DNA of 64,000 bases from Erpobdella octoculata (GCA_963978895.1 OZ022238.1:6038150-6102149); one strand, 5' to 3'. Shown: positions 17,911-32,203, counted from the stretch's first letter. Numbers and translations are program-made. Notes: generated from the sequence alone by a model not told the origin.

Positions 17911-20091
17911 TCGTCATGAAAATATCATAAAATGCAAGGAAATCAACAGAACGCAGACAAAAATACAAGAAGAATTGAGAAACAAACAGAAAATAACAAT
18001 CAAGATCTCTTTCACGTCTTTACAATCTCAAATATTATACAATTCACCTACTTCGTAGGCATTTTACGACTCTACGATTGGCTTCTCTCGCATTGAATGA
18101 AAGAATCTAATAATCGATCACCGTTTTGAATCTCTTTGTTATTTTCATTTTTTCCATATCCTAACTAATTGTCTGTACAAATATTTTCATTCAAACATCG
18201 AGGTATCGAATCAAGAAGAGAAATCCATAAAAAAATAATAAAACAACACACAAAAAAACTGTTCTCCATGCAACAGGAGAGTTTAAGGCCACGTACGCAC
18301 GAAAACATATCTTCCACACGAGAACGGAGAATGATGGTCGTCCAATCAAGTAATCCAGTGTGTGTTTGCGATCGACGAGATCACGTAAATATCCGCAGAT
18401 AAAATTTGTTTTTAAACATTATAATACACTGAGAATTTCAATAATAATTGAAGTAATAATAATAACAACAATTGTTAAAATACAACAATTATAAAGTTCA
18501 TCATCATCATCACCGTTGTATGAATCATTAAAAAATACATCATGGACAGAAGTGACTGATAGAGATACAAACTTTGAGATAAATCTGTGAACGTAAACAT
18601 AGATGATTTGCTTTATATATATATGTATATGTACAATCACGTAGAAACATACGTATTAAGATGTCTTTATTATCTTGTATAAATGCATAGTAATAGAAAT
18701 AATATGGCTCGAGAAAATATGCACAGAAATGTATACTGGTCCGAAACAATACTTTTGTTGTAGATACACACATTCAGACGTACAATTGAGCGTGCATTCT
18801 AAACATAAACAGGCAAACACGCACGCATCACACGTTCTAAATAACCGCTTGCACGATCTTACAATATTGACAGAATGAGGGGAAGAAAGAGAAGAGGGAC
18901 ACTGTGAATGCGATTGAACGTAATTAAAAAAAAAAAAAGAAATTGTAGAATAAAATGTTTTTAAAAGTCTTCTTCGTCATATTTTGCACTCAATAATACT
19001 GCAGCAACAACTTGCAAAACAACAAAACATGCAAGCAAACAAACACACACACAAGCACGGCCAACTTCCACCAGTTTCGTTTGCTGACGTCAGAGCTAAA
19101 AACAACAACGAAATTCAACAACATACAAACCTAAATAAAAAGATGTTCAAGCAATTCATAAACATGTACCGCATTGCAAAGAGAGAGATAGAAAAAAACA
19201 AAAAATATAAACAAGAGCGTATATCATCAACGAGTTGAATACTGATCCACACAACCGATTGAATACTGATCCACACAACCGATTGAATACTCATCCACAC
19301 AACCGATTGAATACTCATCCACACAACCGATTGAATACTCATCCACACAACCGATTGAATACTCATCCACACAACCGATTGAATACTCATCCACACAACC
19401 GATTGAATACTGATCCACACAACCGATTGAATACTGATCCACACAACCGATTGAATACTGATCCACACAACCGATTGAATACTGATCCACACAACCGATT
19501 GAATACTGATCCACACAACCGATTGAATACTGATCCACACAACCGATTGAATACTCATCCACACAACCGATTGAATACTCATCCACACAACCGATCTTAC
19601 CAAAAGGAAATATGCATCAACAATGAAAATTGAAAAAATGATAACAAAATGGAAGTTTAATCAGAATGTAAACAGTGAAGCTGTTTGAGAGGAATGTGAA
19701 CTGTTACAGATTTTTCGTTTGTCACCGAAAAAAAAAAAAAAATAGACGTCAACGTGAAAAAACTGCAGAAAAAAAAACAAGAAAATAATCCAAAAAAAAA
19801 CAAACAAACAATTACAAACAGATCTGTAAATAATCATCGGGTCTCAGTTGTCGTACGCACAAAAATGCACAACTTTGACACCTATATAGTAGCAAACAAG
19901 AAGACAGAAATACAGGGAAGGAGAGAAAGAGAAAACAAATGACTCAGTAGAGTGAACGAGATTAATAGAAAGCAGGAAAACAAGAAGGTGAACTTTCTAT
20001 CCGTTTTCGATCGCTGAGAATTCTCTCTTGCAGGAGAGGATCAACCATTATCACCAGAAGATCAAGTCCATCCAGATATCCCGGTTTCCAG
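17911..20091 (-). other. Probable 3' UTR of the DAZAP1-like gene
   Basis: No coding exon on either strand. The interval lies directly downstream of the DAZAP1-like stop codon and is less rich in transposons than flanking intergenic DNA. Its assignment as 3' UTR is an inference. Confidence 0.4.
19235..19594. repeat. 24-bp minisatellite, 15 copies
   Basis: Exactly 15 tandem copies of ttgaatactSatccacacaa plus ccga, with S = g or c. The variants form blocks in the order 2 g, 5 c, 6 g, 2 c. Because 24 is divisible by three, long frames appear on both strands; none has a gene context. Confidence 0.97.
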
Positions 20092-23000
20092 TCATCTTCT
20101 GTAGGGGTGAAATCCAGCAGGTGTCGAAGCATGGGCCCGCTGGACGGCCAGGATGGTCGGATGGGGACTGAGACCCCCGGACATCATCTGGTGAATTCCG
20201 AAAATGTTCGAACCGTTGTTGCTGTTACTACCGTTACTGTTCATGGAAGAGTGGCTCGCTGAGCAAGAACCCGTCACGAGTCCGTTGCTTCCACCTGCAG
20301 AAGTGACATTGACATTAAGTTTTTTGTTTTGTTTTAAGGTTAGTGAAAGGAGTTAGTTAACCTCACGAGACACTCAACCCGAGCAATGCGTGTAAACTCC
20401 TTTCTTAACGCTGGTGATGCCGGTGAGATTTGAACCACCGACCTGTAAGCTCTCAGGCTAACGCTTTACCGCTTTACCACCACCGCCAGTTTGAAAACCA
20501 TGTCAAGATTTTTTTTTAATTAAAAACAATCAAGCTCATCACTGCAGCACCAAACGAGTCACCGTTACCAACTTCCAAACAAAAACAACTAAAATCCAAA
20601 TACGGTTTCGAATAAAAATTTCATAATCACAATAAAATCGATTGGCTATGAAAACATTAGCTAAACATTAACATAAACACTTGATAAATTAATTTTTTTT
20701 AAAATATGAATATAATCAATCAGATAGAACACGACTCGTATCCAAGGTGACCAACAACAACAACAACAACAACAACACCAACAACAACAACAACAACAAC
20801 AACAATAATTAAACTGACCTTCTCCAAAATGATACATGGCTGCAAGAACCGGCATATCTCCGTTGCATCTTTCGCTCATAAGAGAACAAGACTGCATTCC
20901 TTGTAATTTATTTAATACAATGAAATTATCTATAATAAAATTATTACAAAATATTATGCAATACATTTTTAGTGCATTCCTTGTAATTTATTTAATACAA
21001 TGAAATTATCTATAATAAAATTATTACAAAATATTATGCAATACATTTTTAGTGCCATCTTAGACAAAGGTAACTGATGACTATTCATACAAATTTTATC
21101 ATCATTGTGAAACTACACTAATTCTTGATTAAAACTAGGATCACGAAACTTTACTTTAAAAGCAGTTGATGATTAAACAACACTCTTAATGAAGATTACC
21201 ATTTAGTAAACAGCATTCCAAATCAAAACTGAATTCGAAAAGATTAACTTGGCCACCTTTAATCCACTTACTGTCGGGTGATTCCACGGCAACCTCGGAA
21301 GAATTAGGAGACACGAGAGTCATGTGATCGTTCATGGAAGCTTGCATGGGTGGCCACACCTGGTAGGCCATTCCCGTGCTAGGAGATGGTGTCATGGCCA
21401 GACTGTTTCCACTTCCATCGGATGCTGAAATTTTAAATATATATATATATCCATAACGATGATAAGAAATCTGGGGTCTGGGCTGTTAAAATCTGTCCAA
21501 AATAATTGAAAGGAGAATCAACTGACACTTTCAAGCTATGCTAACCAACTATACACTGGTGGTGGTGCTGTCTTTCACAAATCTACCCAACTCACTCTGA
21601 TAATAATAACCCACCAATAACATATTTTGCATTATCAACTGTTTAATAATAATAATAATAATAAAAATAATAATAATAACACTTATAATAATAATAATAA
21701 TAATAACACTTATAATAATAATAATAATAATAATATTTATAATAATAATAACTCACCAATAAGAAGCAGAGAAGAGCTTGGATTGACTAGATGTAAACCT
21801 GAGTGACAAAACATGACAATACGATATTCATATAAAACAATCAATCTATTTATTAACTGATTGAAACGTAACTTATCAATCAATCGATTGGTTTAAAATG
21901 TTTTAATATTTTTCAACAACTTCAAAACCCGAACTACCTGGGCCCGTGCAGCACCAGGCCGCAGTAGCCGGCGGAGGGGCGTGATGGCCGAAGATTCCAT
22001 CGTGAGTGGACGCCAGCCCCATGGGTGAGATGAGACTGATGGCATTGGTGGGAGGAGCTGCAAGGATGGGCTGACCAAGGGCAGCAGAGGGCATGTGAAC
22101 AATGTTGAAGTGCCCCGGTGGACCGGAGGCCAGGAAGACCGGATAGGTTGGAAGGGAGGGCGGCATGGTGCAAGGTGATGAATTCGTCGAGGAAGAGTCA
22201 CCCAGGAGTTTCATGTCTCGTGGTTCCGCTTTTTTAACTTCGACCTACAAGATTATAAATTTCACTTTTAAATCTCCTCACTGTAGAAGAGCTGAATAAA
22301 ATTTCCAACTGCAATTTTAAATTTGCATTCAGAAACTGCAGAGTCAGAGTTCAAACATTCAATATGACATCTCTTCCAGGGCTGTATGCTGTACGTAGTG
22401 CTTTCATGCGGAAGCATAAGATATTACAGCCGCAACTACTACACATGACACGTATCAAAGTATCAAAAGAAACGTTAAATGACGGTAACAATGCAAGAAT
22501 GAAAAAGAACCTGCTTTCCATTTATTTGGATGAAATGTTCCTGGACAACCTTCTCAACGCATTCCTCCGAATCGAACGTAAGAAATCCGAAGCCTGCCAA
22601 AAAAAACACACAAAACATCGTTCGTGTTCTTTGAATGCAATTTTACGGATTCAATGGTTCCATTTTTTAGCTTTTTTTCGTATAAAATTTTGAAAATAAT
22701 TATAATAATAATAATAATAATAACAATAATGAAAAGCAAATTTGAATCAATATTAACAACAAGAACTGCAGCAAAGAAAGAATGTCTGACAAGATCCGAA
22801 CTCTGCAGTGACAATATTTACTTTAATTCTTTCCTCATCCTAGTTTTGTGACATAACACATCATCCACTTCTTACGTAAGTTTGATAGAGCCTCGATAAC
22901 ATATCTTGCTTCGAGTACTTGTTTTTAACTACATTTTGACTCTGAGTTGAACCTGATGAACGTTCAGCCTCAGGCAGATAAAAGAGAAAGACTGTGTTTG

Positions 23001-26000
23001 ACTGAAACTTACCAATAACTTCCAAATAGAAAACCAGACAATCTATCACCATATAAAATTGCATCATTATATAACATTGTACTACCATATAAAATTATAC
23101 CATCATATAAAATTGTATCGTCATATAAAATTGTATCATCATATAACATTGTATCACCAAATAACATTGTATCATCATATAACATTGTACCATCATATAA
23201 TATTGTATCACCGCATAACATTGTACCATCATATAATATTGTATCAACATGAAACAGTGTAGCACTATATAACATTATATCACCATATAGCAATAATCTC
23301 GATATAACTGGCTGCATATTTAATGGAAAGATAACTAATATAATCACATGTTGCAAGTGTAAATAAAAAGAGATGTCGTAAACAAGAACTAAATTAATTA
23401 CGCAATAAAAATACATTCCTAATAAACAATCATGTAATTGATTGCCCTTCAAATTATTATACACTCGTATGTACCACACATGGATTCAATCAACGACAGC
23501 ATCATTACCGGTTCTAGGAAACTGAGATTTACTTTCTTAATTGCACTACGAGCATCAATCCGAGCTACAAAGATCATCAGCAAGGAGTAAAATTAACAAA
23601 CTGCTTACAATTAAGTACAAAATTACCACTTGCATCAATTGGAGAATTAATTCAGAGAATGCGAAAGATAGTATTTTCAAATAATGAAAATAATAATTGA
23701 ATGGAAATGAAAATAAAATTGATAAGAGCAGTCCGCCAAAAATTCCATCCCGGCCCGACCTCACGGGCTTCAAGGTCAATGATGTTCGCTGACATCTCCA
23801 GTTTCATGATGTCATCGAAACAACTGAATTTAACGACAGCTATCAAAGAACCTCAATTCCATCAACTCGTGTTTGACAACTACCAGTGTTTCTCAAATTC
23901 TGTGTCCATGTGAAATCCATTAAATAATTCCAAGTAAATAAAAAAGTTTTATTTGATAAAAAATTATTTCAAAAAATGTAAAACAGCTAATAATCTGTTA
24001 AATCGATACGACAATCACTATAACTCGGTTTTCAAAATGAAAGAAAAATACAAATTGCACACTAATAATATGATGATTCGTTGAAATCTTGTGCAAAAAT
24101 ATATTCCTCAGATGTGCGTACAATTGAAAATAATTTACCCATATAGCTATTTATAATTGCTTGAATTCCTGTTTGTCTGAAAAGACACAGAATCACTAAT
24201 TTCATCACGATCGCATAATCATTCAAGTTACTCCTCAGAGAAATTACAAAGAGGATGCAGTGATTGTTCAAAACCAACTTTCCCTCGCATCAAAAACAGG
24301 TAAAAAAAAAGGATGGTTCAACTGTGTGTGCGTGTGACTCTCGATGAACTTCACTGAAGTGGACAGAGAGTGTTTATCTATTAGAGCTTCCAGATCGATG
24401 GAAGATTTATTTGTCATGCAGACTTGGTGACAACAACTTCCTCATTAAAACACTGTCAACAACAACAACACTCAACATCAGTCATTGACACAGGAAATGC
24501 TCAGGTGTTGTCAGGACATTATAATTTCATCATTTCAACTTTTCCTGTATCCTCTGATAACCAACTAAACGCATGTGCAGAAAAAGAGAGTTTATAATAA
24601 AATACTTGACTCTAAACGAACAATTAAAATTGTGCACATTTTCAGAAATCGTTTGAATTTAAAAGATGAAAGAAATTCATCGAATTATTAATAATAATAA
24701 TAATAAATTGAAGATATTAAATAAAGCAACTACATTACAAAATATGAATGAACAGTTGAAAAAAATCATCTTCAGCCATTACATTTGATTAAAATGACGA
24801 TGATGATGATGATGGCCAAGAGCTTGCGGTACATCATCTTAACTATAAACTTGACTATAGAAATGACTTGATAAAGTAATGGTCTGTTAAGACTTAATTA
24901 AGATCTTAGCTAGACTAACTGCTTATCTAGGATGCTGCCGTACAGTGGCCAGTTGTGAAATCTGTAGCTAGGTAAGAAATCGGTAGCATGAAGATGGTGG
25001 TTGATAGAGTGGAGGAGACGTGATCTTGTGGAGGGAGAGATGTGATTTGTTTGTGGTAAAAATAGGAATTCGTGGGTCAGGAAATGTGAATTTGTGGGTG
25101 GAAAATGTGATTTGTGAGTGGGTGGGAGTTATGAATTTGTAGGTTAAAAGATGAGAGAACTTGTGAATAAAAAGGTGTGAAATCGTGGGTACGAAGATGT
25201 GAATTGTGGGTGAGATGATGTGAAGTGTAGGTGGATAGATTCGAATATGTGCCCGCATAAAGGGTTAAGATTGAATTTCTGGGTGTGAATTGGTGTAAGT
25301 GTAAATTTGAGGGTAGCAAGATTTTGAAACAGGTGGCAAAGGGCACAAGTTGATATCAAAAGCTTGTTAATAACTTTCAATTTATAAACTATTTAGCCTG
25401 ACCTCGATTGTAAACTTAATAAATTAGTTTCCTTAACAATTATATTAATTATTAAGCTTGCGATTGAGTTATTAATAAATATTTTTTTATCTAATTATAA
25501 AATAAAATCAACTGTAATTAATTTCTGGCGTTCGTTACCTGGCCAATCTACGAATTTCATATCAAGGAAGAGCTATGGATGGCTATAGATAATATTGAAA
25601 ATTAGCTGTCAGTATGAATGAAAAAGAAGTCGAATGGGACAACTTGGACAACTAATATATTTATAATAATATAAATTTAATACTCGTTAGTATTATTTTA
25701 TTCCATCACACCTTGTTCTGGAATTTAAAATCTCTCCCACTGAAAATTATTCTTAATAAGAAAATAATATAATTCAGAAAATGTAAATTAAATTAAATGC
25801 ATGAGTAATAATTTTAATAATTGATTATTATTCATCAAACTAACCTCTTGACCTTTGCTTCTGTTGATCCAACATGATGACAACTTCGATCACCTGTGGA
25901 AATAAATTATCTCCAATTCGATACTCGTAAATCTTCCAAGGAGGCTTAAATCCATCACTGGATATCAACGATATAAACTTCAACCACAAAATGAGTTTCG

Positions 26001-29000
26001 TTGATCATAAATGGTCACAATCATCGTTATCATCACCATCCTCATTTGTGTGGACATTTTTTAAATAATTAATAATAATCAATGTCTATAAATGTTTTTA
26101 ATTTTTTCAACTCACAGAGCCATATTTCGAGAAATGTTCAACCAATTCTTCCTCAGTTACGTTCACAGGAAGTCCACCAATGAATATCTTCTTCTTACTG
26201 TTCTCTAAACTTTTGCTGCCCTGATTGCATATATATATAATATAAAATTATAATATATATAGATATATATATAATATAAATTTTTAAATATGTATATTTG
26301 CAAGTTATCACCATCACCTGGAAATGTTATGAAACTATAAATAAAAAAACAATGGCAATAATTCATAAAATGTATAATAATAATTAATAATCAATTAAAA
26401 ATCTGATAACTGTAGAAGTCCTGAAATAGAAAAATACAGGCTATAATTACCATATAATTATAATTATAATAATAATTATACCAGCTGATGACTAAATATC
26501 TCAAATTCTGATAGCCAACAATTACATATTACATCAATATTACGATGAGTAGCTGATTAATCATTGAGACTCAGTAAAATTATAATAAACTGAATGAAGA
26601 AAGTGTGAGGTAAATTTAAAAATAATTTTTGTTGTATTAAACCTTGTTCATGCTCCTTGGGTTGCAAGCTTTCGGATCAATCTGGAGTTGAAAATGAGTG
26701 AAGAAACAATATATTCAGTTAATAAATCAACAAAAGTGTACAAAGTAATCAAATATATATTATAGTAATAAATAATATAAATATCCAAAAAATAATATAA
26801 AAATTATATTTAAAAAAATAATATAAATATAACAAATATAATTATAAAATAATATAATAATTATAATAAAATTAATATTATAGTAATAAAATAATATAAA
26901 TATTATAGAAATGAAATAAAATAATTATTCATTTTATTTCATTTTTATAATATTTATATTATTGCAGAAGATATAAAAAAATAAAATCCATAACAAAAAG
27001 GTAAAAGCTATGATCATCATCATCATCATCATCACCATTAGAAACTCATCAGAGAAACCACAGCAAATTTTGAACGGAATATTTATTTTCAAATCCACTA
27101 AAATCATTCCAAATTGAGTAACAGGATAGAATGTAATTTCTAATGAAAAAATGTCGGATAAGATGGATAAGATGCGGAAATTTTTTAAATGGATTGAAAA
27201 AGAACAGCTGCCAGGATGTAAATAAATAGAGATGAATATATACTGATTCACATAAATAGAGATGAACATATAGTGATATACATAAATAGAGATGAAAATA
27301 TAGTGATATACATAAATAGAGATGAAAATATAGTGATATACATAAATAGAGATGAAAATATAGTGATATACATAAATAGAGATGAAAATATACTGATAAT
27401 AATAAATAGAGATGAAAATATAGTGATATACATAAATAGAGATGAAAATATACTGATATACATAAATAGAGATGAACATATAGTGATATACATAAATAGA
27501 GATGAAAATATAGTGATATACATAAATAGAGATGAAAATATAGTGATATACATAAATAGAGATGAAAATATAGTGATATACATAAATAGAGATGAAAATA
27601 TAGTGATATACATAAATAGAGATGAAAATATAGTGATATACATAAATAGAGATGAAAATATAGTGATATACATAAATAGAGATGAAAATATACTGATAAT
27701 AATAAATAGAGATGAATATATACTGATTCACATAAATAGATATGAAAATATACTGATTCACATAAATAGAGATGAATATATACTGATATACATAAATAGA
27801 GATGAAAATATACTGATATACATAAATAGAGATGAATATATACTGATAATAATAAATATTGAGAGAAATCAATGAGAACAAGAAGTGTGCACTCAACTAA
27901 AATAATTAAGCTATCTAACTATGAAAACAATTAGAGAAAATCACATATTTTTTATTGAAAATAAATTTTACTGGAAGTCAACAGCCATATTTAAGATAAA
28001 CGATAATAATTCATTGTGAATTTATAAACGATAATAATTCATTGTGAATTTATAAACGATAATAATTCATTGTGAATTTATAAACGATAATAATTCATTG
28101 TGAATTTATAAACGATAATAATTCATTGTTAATTTATAAACGATAATAATTCATTGTGAATTTATAAACGATAATAATTTATTGTTAATTTATAGATATA
28201 TTGTCCCATTTTGAAATTCAAAATGAGACAAATATGCATAAACATGAACATTAAACTTATCTTGAACAATTTCAATTTGAAATTGGCCAACATGCATAAA
28301 AAATCTATTGCAAAAACTTAATGACCATTCCCCCTCAACCCCACCCAACCCAACAAATATTAATGCATCCCCCTTAACCCAACCCATCAAACATTAATGC
28401 ATCCCCCTTAACCCAACCCAACAAATATCAATTCATCACCCTTAACCCAACACAATCCAGGATCCATTCAGTATTAATGGGTCTCTCCCTACCCATCACA
28501 ACCCAATTAATATTAATGCACCCCCTTAAACCAAAACAATTCATGACCCTACCAATATTAATTCACCTCCCCTGACTCAAATATGCACCACAACATTCAC
28601 AAACCCAACTCAATAGAACACCCTACCCCCCATTAATCCACACTGCCGACATCAAAAATGGAGAAGAGAAAATCCTCATAACAATTAAGTCGCAGAGGAT
28701 GACACCAGATGCACAAAGGTTGATAAGCAATGAATCTGATGGCTAATGATAAACAAGCAATCACACAAAAGGCTTAAGTGGCTCACCGGCCGGTGCCAAG
28801 ACTCAGGGCTTATGAGACTGATTGCCTTCAGATGCCTATCTCCTCTTTCATTTCTGTCACCTCTCTCTCACTCTCTCACTCCTTTCCAACCTATCACTCT
28901 CTCTTTTCATCTCTTTCATCTACATTTTACACTCATTTTTGCAGCTTTCTCTTTAAATGCAATTTTTTCGTGCCACAACTGTTTTGAAGAAAAAAAAAAC

Positions 29001-30406
29001 GAAGCCAAAACCGAAAGTCAAGCTGTAAAATAAAAAAATAAAAAAGCAGGATTGAAGCTCGGATTTATTGCCGAAAAAAACCAAAACACTGGAATGTTTC
29101 AAGAGCAGGATAGCATCTGACCCCTTACAAATACCCACAAGGCCAGCAACGAAGGGGGCCATGAGATTTTATCAGGCAAGGATTTCAGTTAGATATCCCC
29201 TCCACTGCAAGCGAGCATTCAAATGAATCCCCTTCCCATTTATCAAGTAGATCTCCTCATCTCTCAAACGACAATCACACACGCAGGTTCGAAACTTTCA
29301 TGAGGCGAATCGTGTGTGCCGAAGCCTCGAAACTTTTGCAGCAACAAAACTAATGAAAACCTAAACATGTATTTCTGTCTGTATGTTACTTTAAGGCCCA
29401 ACACGTAAGCGGCTTTTTATTCATACATATGACACAAAACACTTGCTACAATAATAAAAAATGTACAAATAAAAACTAAGAAACATATAACTAATAATAA
29501 AGACAATAAACATATTATTAAACATAAAACTAATGAAAAAACAAAATAATAAATATAATAGATTCAATATAAAAAGCATTTATGGCGTAAACCCACGAAA
29601 TGACGAGAAGATTACATGTGTGACACACCAATCAGCAGGAGGTACAACTCGGATGGATGGAATGAGAATCATTGGAGTAAGAAATGGGAGGAATTAGTTT
29701 GTCATTCGTCTAATATCTTCCAATAAAATTGCTTTTAAAACGAATATGCTTTAATAATAATAAGAAGAAGAAAAACATTAAAACAAGCTGAATATATTTT
29801 TCATTGACTTATTTCTTGGAATCTCTCAACAAACATTCTCGATGGAAAGAAAGAGTGAGAGATCGCAAGAAGAAGAAAAAGAAGAAGTGAAAAGGGCTTT
29901 TATAAATAGCAATAAAACAGATTGCAGAAGTGTTGAAGAGGAATTTAAAAGCCCTGTGAGGATGAAAGAAGGGTGTGCATGAAAGAAATGATGACGACCA
30001 CGACGACGACGATGATGATGATCACAAAGGTGGCCGATGATGATGATGATCACAAAGGTGGCCGATGACGATGATGATGATCACAAAGGTGGCCGTGATA
30101 ACACCATTGCTTCTGGAGCTGACATGTCCTGAATGAGCAAATCAATGATTATGAAGAAGAACGCGGTCGGTGACGCTAATAACGAGAGTCGTGTTGAGAT
30201 AGCTTTCCAGGATATGCCTACAACGTACGTGATTATAAAGGTCGTTTCGTTGAAAACTAAAATGAAAATTTTTTAACGTGGAAAAAATGGTAAAGGGTTT
30301 TTCAAGTGAAATCAGTTTTTTGAGAAAAACCAAAAACACATAAAATATAAGATTCTGCTGTTTGTTGTTATCTATACCGTATGTCATTATAGTTAATTTA
30401 TTATTA

Positions 30407-30441
<35 letters not shown>

Positions 30442-32203
30442 AAAATATGTTTATTAAGGTCGTAATGTTTTAAGAATTCACCTGCACTTATTTCTTTAAA
30501 ATTATATTATATGCGAGAAAAAGAAAATAAATAATCAAGTCAGTGAGATGGACGATGAACTTCCGAGGCTGCAATAAGAGAGTATTCTTCTGCCAGACTT
30601 TTCAACCCTTTATCATGTTATTATTTATCATTGCTTTCTCACTTGTGAGATCTTTATAAAACAGCTAACAAAATACAACCAATACAGGTACCCTCCCTTG
30701 CTTACCGGCATTGGCAACACTGGCCGCTTATTCTGAAACTCTGATCTAAAGACAAAGGTCATATCACTATATTTTCGGTGCCCATGATATGTGAATAAAA
30801 CAGAGTTTTATAGATGAAAACCGATATGCCTTTCAACGTCTCACTATTCACATGTTGTCAAAACTATGTTTATATTAAAAGAAAAAAAACCACATTAAAC
30901 CAAGAGTAAAAACAAAGTAGGCTTTAAATAATTAATGATAACACAAACCAAGATTTATAAATCTTTTAATTTAAAAGTCTTTCAACTCCTTGGGTCATTA
31001 ATAAAAAAATCAAATATCGATTCAACAGAATTTTCAGTATAACAAATTTTTCCGGCAGTCGAGCTGATTTTCAAACAAAATCAATGTACAAAATAGTTTT
31101 AATAAGTGCTAATTTCAGTACAACAGAATAACTTGTAATCTCTTTTAAAAGGATAGGAAAATATTTTAAAAATTACTGATTTCATTGAAATTTTGAGCTA
31201 TTCCTGATTTTTCTCATAAATTTTTGTTTAATTTCAATGAGAAATAGTTTCAAATGCGGTAACATACAATAAACGAAGTTTCAATTTTATTTTTAACACA
31301 GCAAAAAATTATAATAGGGTTCTGTCAGAATGAATTTTGATAAAAAAAAATAATGTGACTCTTTTATTTTTTGATGTTTGTTGCATTTGAAAATAAAAGT
31401 TATTTTGTAGTTCAGCAAACACTCTTTTTTTTAATATTAATTCAATTTTAATATTTTTAATGCCTGTTAACTTTGTTTTTAAGCCTTTGAGGTATTTTTG
31501 TATTTTTAATTTAATTTAAAAAAAACATTTTTTCCATTGTTCAATACAACCAATTTTTGATTTAAAAAAGAATGTTACCACCATGCAGGGCTCATTATAA
31601 TAAAGTTTTACTGTACTTACAAAGTTAACATAATAATATTTTATATAAAATTGTTTAGCCCACAAGCTAAAATATGAAAGTTGCCTCAGGACGAAAAGCA
31701 CGTTTAAGCAAGCAGATTACTGTAAAACACACTAAGCTTTATTAAAATTGATTTAAAAATGCAAAAAATTACTTGTCTTCCATCGAGAACATGACACTTA
31801 GAAGATAGAACCATGTCGACACAGGCAGGTTCCTTGAAAGTTACAAATCCAAAACCTCGTGACTTCCCTGTACCTGGATTTTTCATAACAACACAGTCTA
31901 TGACTTCTCCATAATTACTAAAGTAGTTCAGCATGGAACCTGAGAAAAAAATAACCAAGATATCCAAATATTGAATAATTACCCGTCACTTGGCAACAAA
32001 TACTAAAACAAAATCTGCCAATAATTTACAAATTCACTCAACTGTTATTGGTATTCCAACTCAAACCTCCAACAAAAACTTTCCTGAAAAATAAAAGAAT
32101 TAAACAATAATTCTAAAAAACCACACACTGTTCTCACATTCCAACTAAAAGCTTTTAAAAAATACCCTTTCTCGTCCCCGTGTTGCATAATAATATCTTT
32201 CAT
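20092..32203 (-). CDS. DAZAP1: Two-RRM RNA-binding protein, DAZAP1/Musashi group
   Basis: Exons in transcript order: 32203-32166, 32083-32043, 31939-31773, 26681-26643, 26220-26116, 25893-25845, 22593-22511, 22244-21938, 21798-21757, 21424-21272, 20899-20819, 20294-20092. They join in frame to 435 aa. RRM1 spans about residues 14-85, with RNP2 KVFVGGLSW and RNP1 KSRGFGFVTF, followed by a linker IDPKACNPRSM. RRM2 spans about 106-180, with KIFIGGLPVN and RSRGFGFLTF, and ends VEVKKAEPRDMK, which closely matches DAZAP1. The rest is Pro/Ser/Gly/Ala-rich and ends FHPYRR. DAZAP1-type proteins bind mRNA and act in splicing and translation. Exon 9 is only 42 nt. The start is the first ATG after an in-frame TAA; a sequence resembling an acceptor just upstream means a 5' exon could exist. 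Introns carry several minisatellites and a tRNA-derived SINE. Confidence 0.92.
20325..20495 (-). mobile_element. tRNA-derived SINE in the last DAZAP1 intron
   Basis: Minus strand shows A-box-like ggtggtggtaaagcgg and B-box ggttcaaatctc at tRNA-like spacing. A short gagttagttaacctc stretch follows. The 5' and 3' arms do not pair as a tRNA acceptor stem, so this is a SINE head, not a tRNA gene. Confidence 0.55.
20894..21053. repeat. Perfect 80-bp tandem duplication over a splice acceptor
   Basis: Copy 1 is 20894-20973 and copy 2 is 20974-21053, apparently identical. Copy 1 carries the acceptor and first bases of DAZAP1-like exon 11; copy 2 carries a second identical acceptor context upstream on the minus strand. 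Confidence 0.9.
21640..21756. repeat. (TAA)n microsatellite beside microexon 9
   Basis: Imperfect TAA repeats begin within about 10 bp of the donor of the 42-nt exon 9. Confidence 0.85.
23035..23290. repeat. Degenerate 20- to 24-bp tandem repeat in DAZAP1 intron 6
   Basis: Repeated units like cattgtatcatcatataa over about 250 bp produce spurious His/Tyr/Leu and Asp/Thr-rich frames. Confidence 0.8.
27220..27858. repeat. 30-bp minisatellite, about 21 copies
   Basis: Unit close to ataaatagagatgaaaatat plus agtgatatac, with a/t and g/c variants. The period is a multiple of three, so both strands show long open frames (about 200 and 320 codons). These are artefacts of the repeat inside DAZAP1 intron 3. 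Confidence 0.97.
27998..28195. repeat. 28-bp minisatellite, about 7 copies
   Basis: Unit aacgataataattcattgtg plus aatttata, nearly perfect, 140 bp from the 30-bp array. Confidence 0.95.
28320..28630. repeat. C-rich degenerate repeat
   Basis: Loose repetition of cccccttaacccaacccaac with aatattaatgcatcc spacers. Strongly strand-asymmetric (almost no G on the plus strand). Confidence 0.75.
30005..30095. repeat. 33-bp minisatellite, three copies
   Basis: Unit gatgatgatgatcacaaagg plus tggcc, repeated three times inside DAZAP1 intron 3. Confidence 0.85.

Noticed and set aside
19115..19633. Repetitive proteins of 119-162 codons on both strands
   Set aside because: The 24-bp period keeps every frame open. 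There is no start context, and both strands are equally open.
20378..20490. Functional tRNA gene
   Set aside because: A- and B-box-like sequences are present, but the acceptor stem does not pair. It fits a tRNA-derived SINE.
26934..27896. 320-codon minus-strand frame rich in Tyr/Ile/Phe
   Set aside because: Generated by the 30-bp minisatellite in a DAZAP1-like intron.
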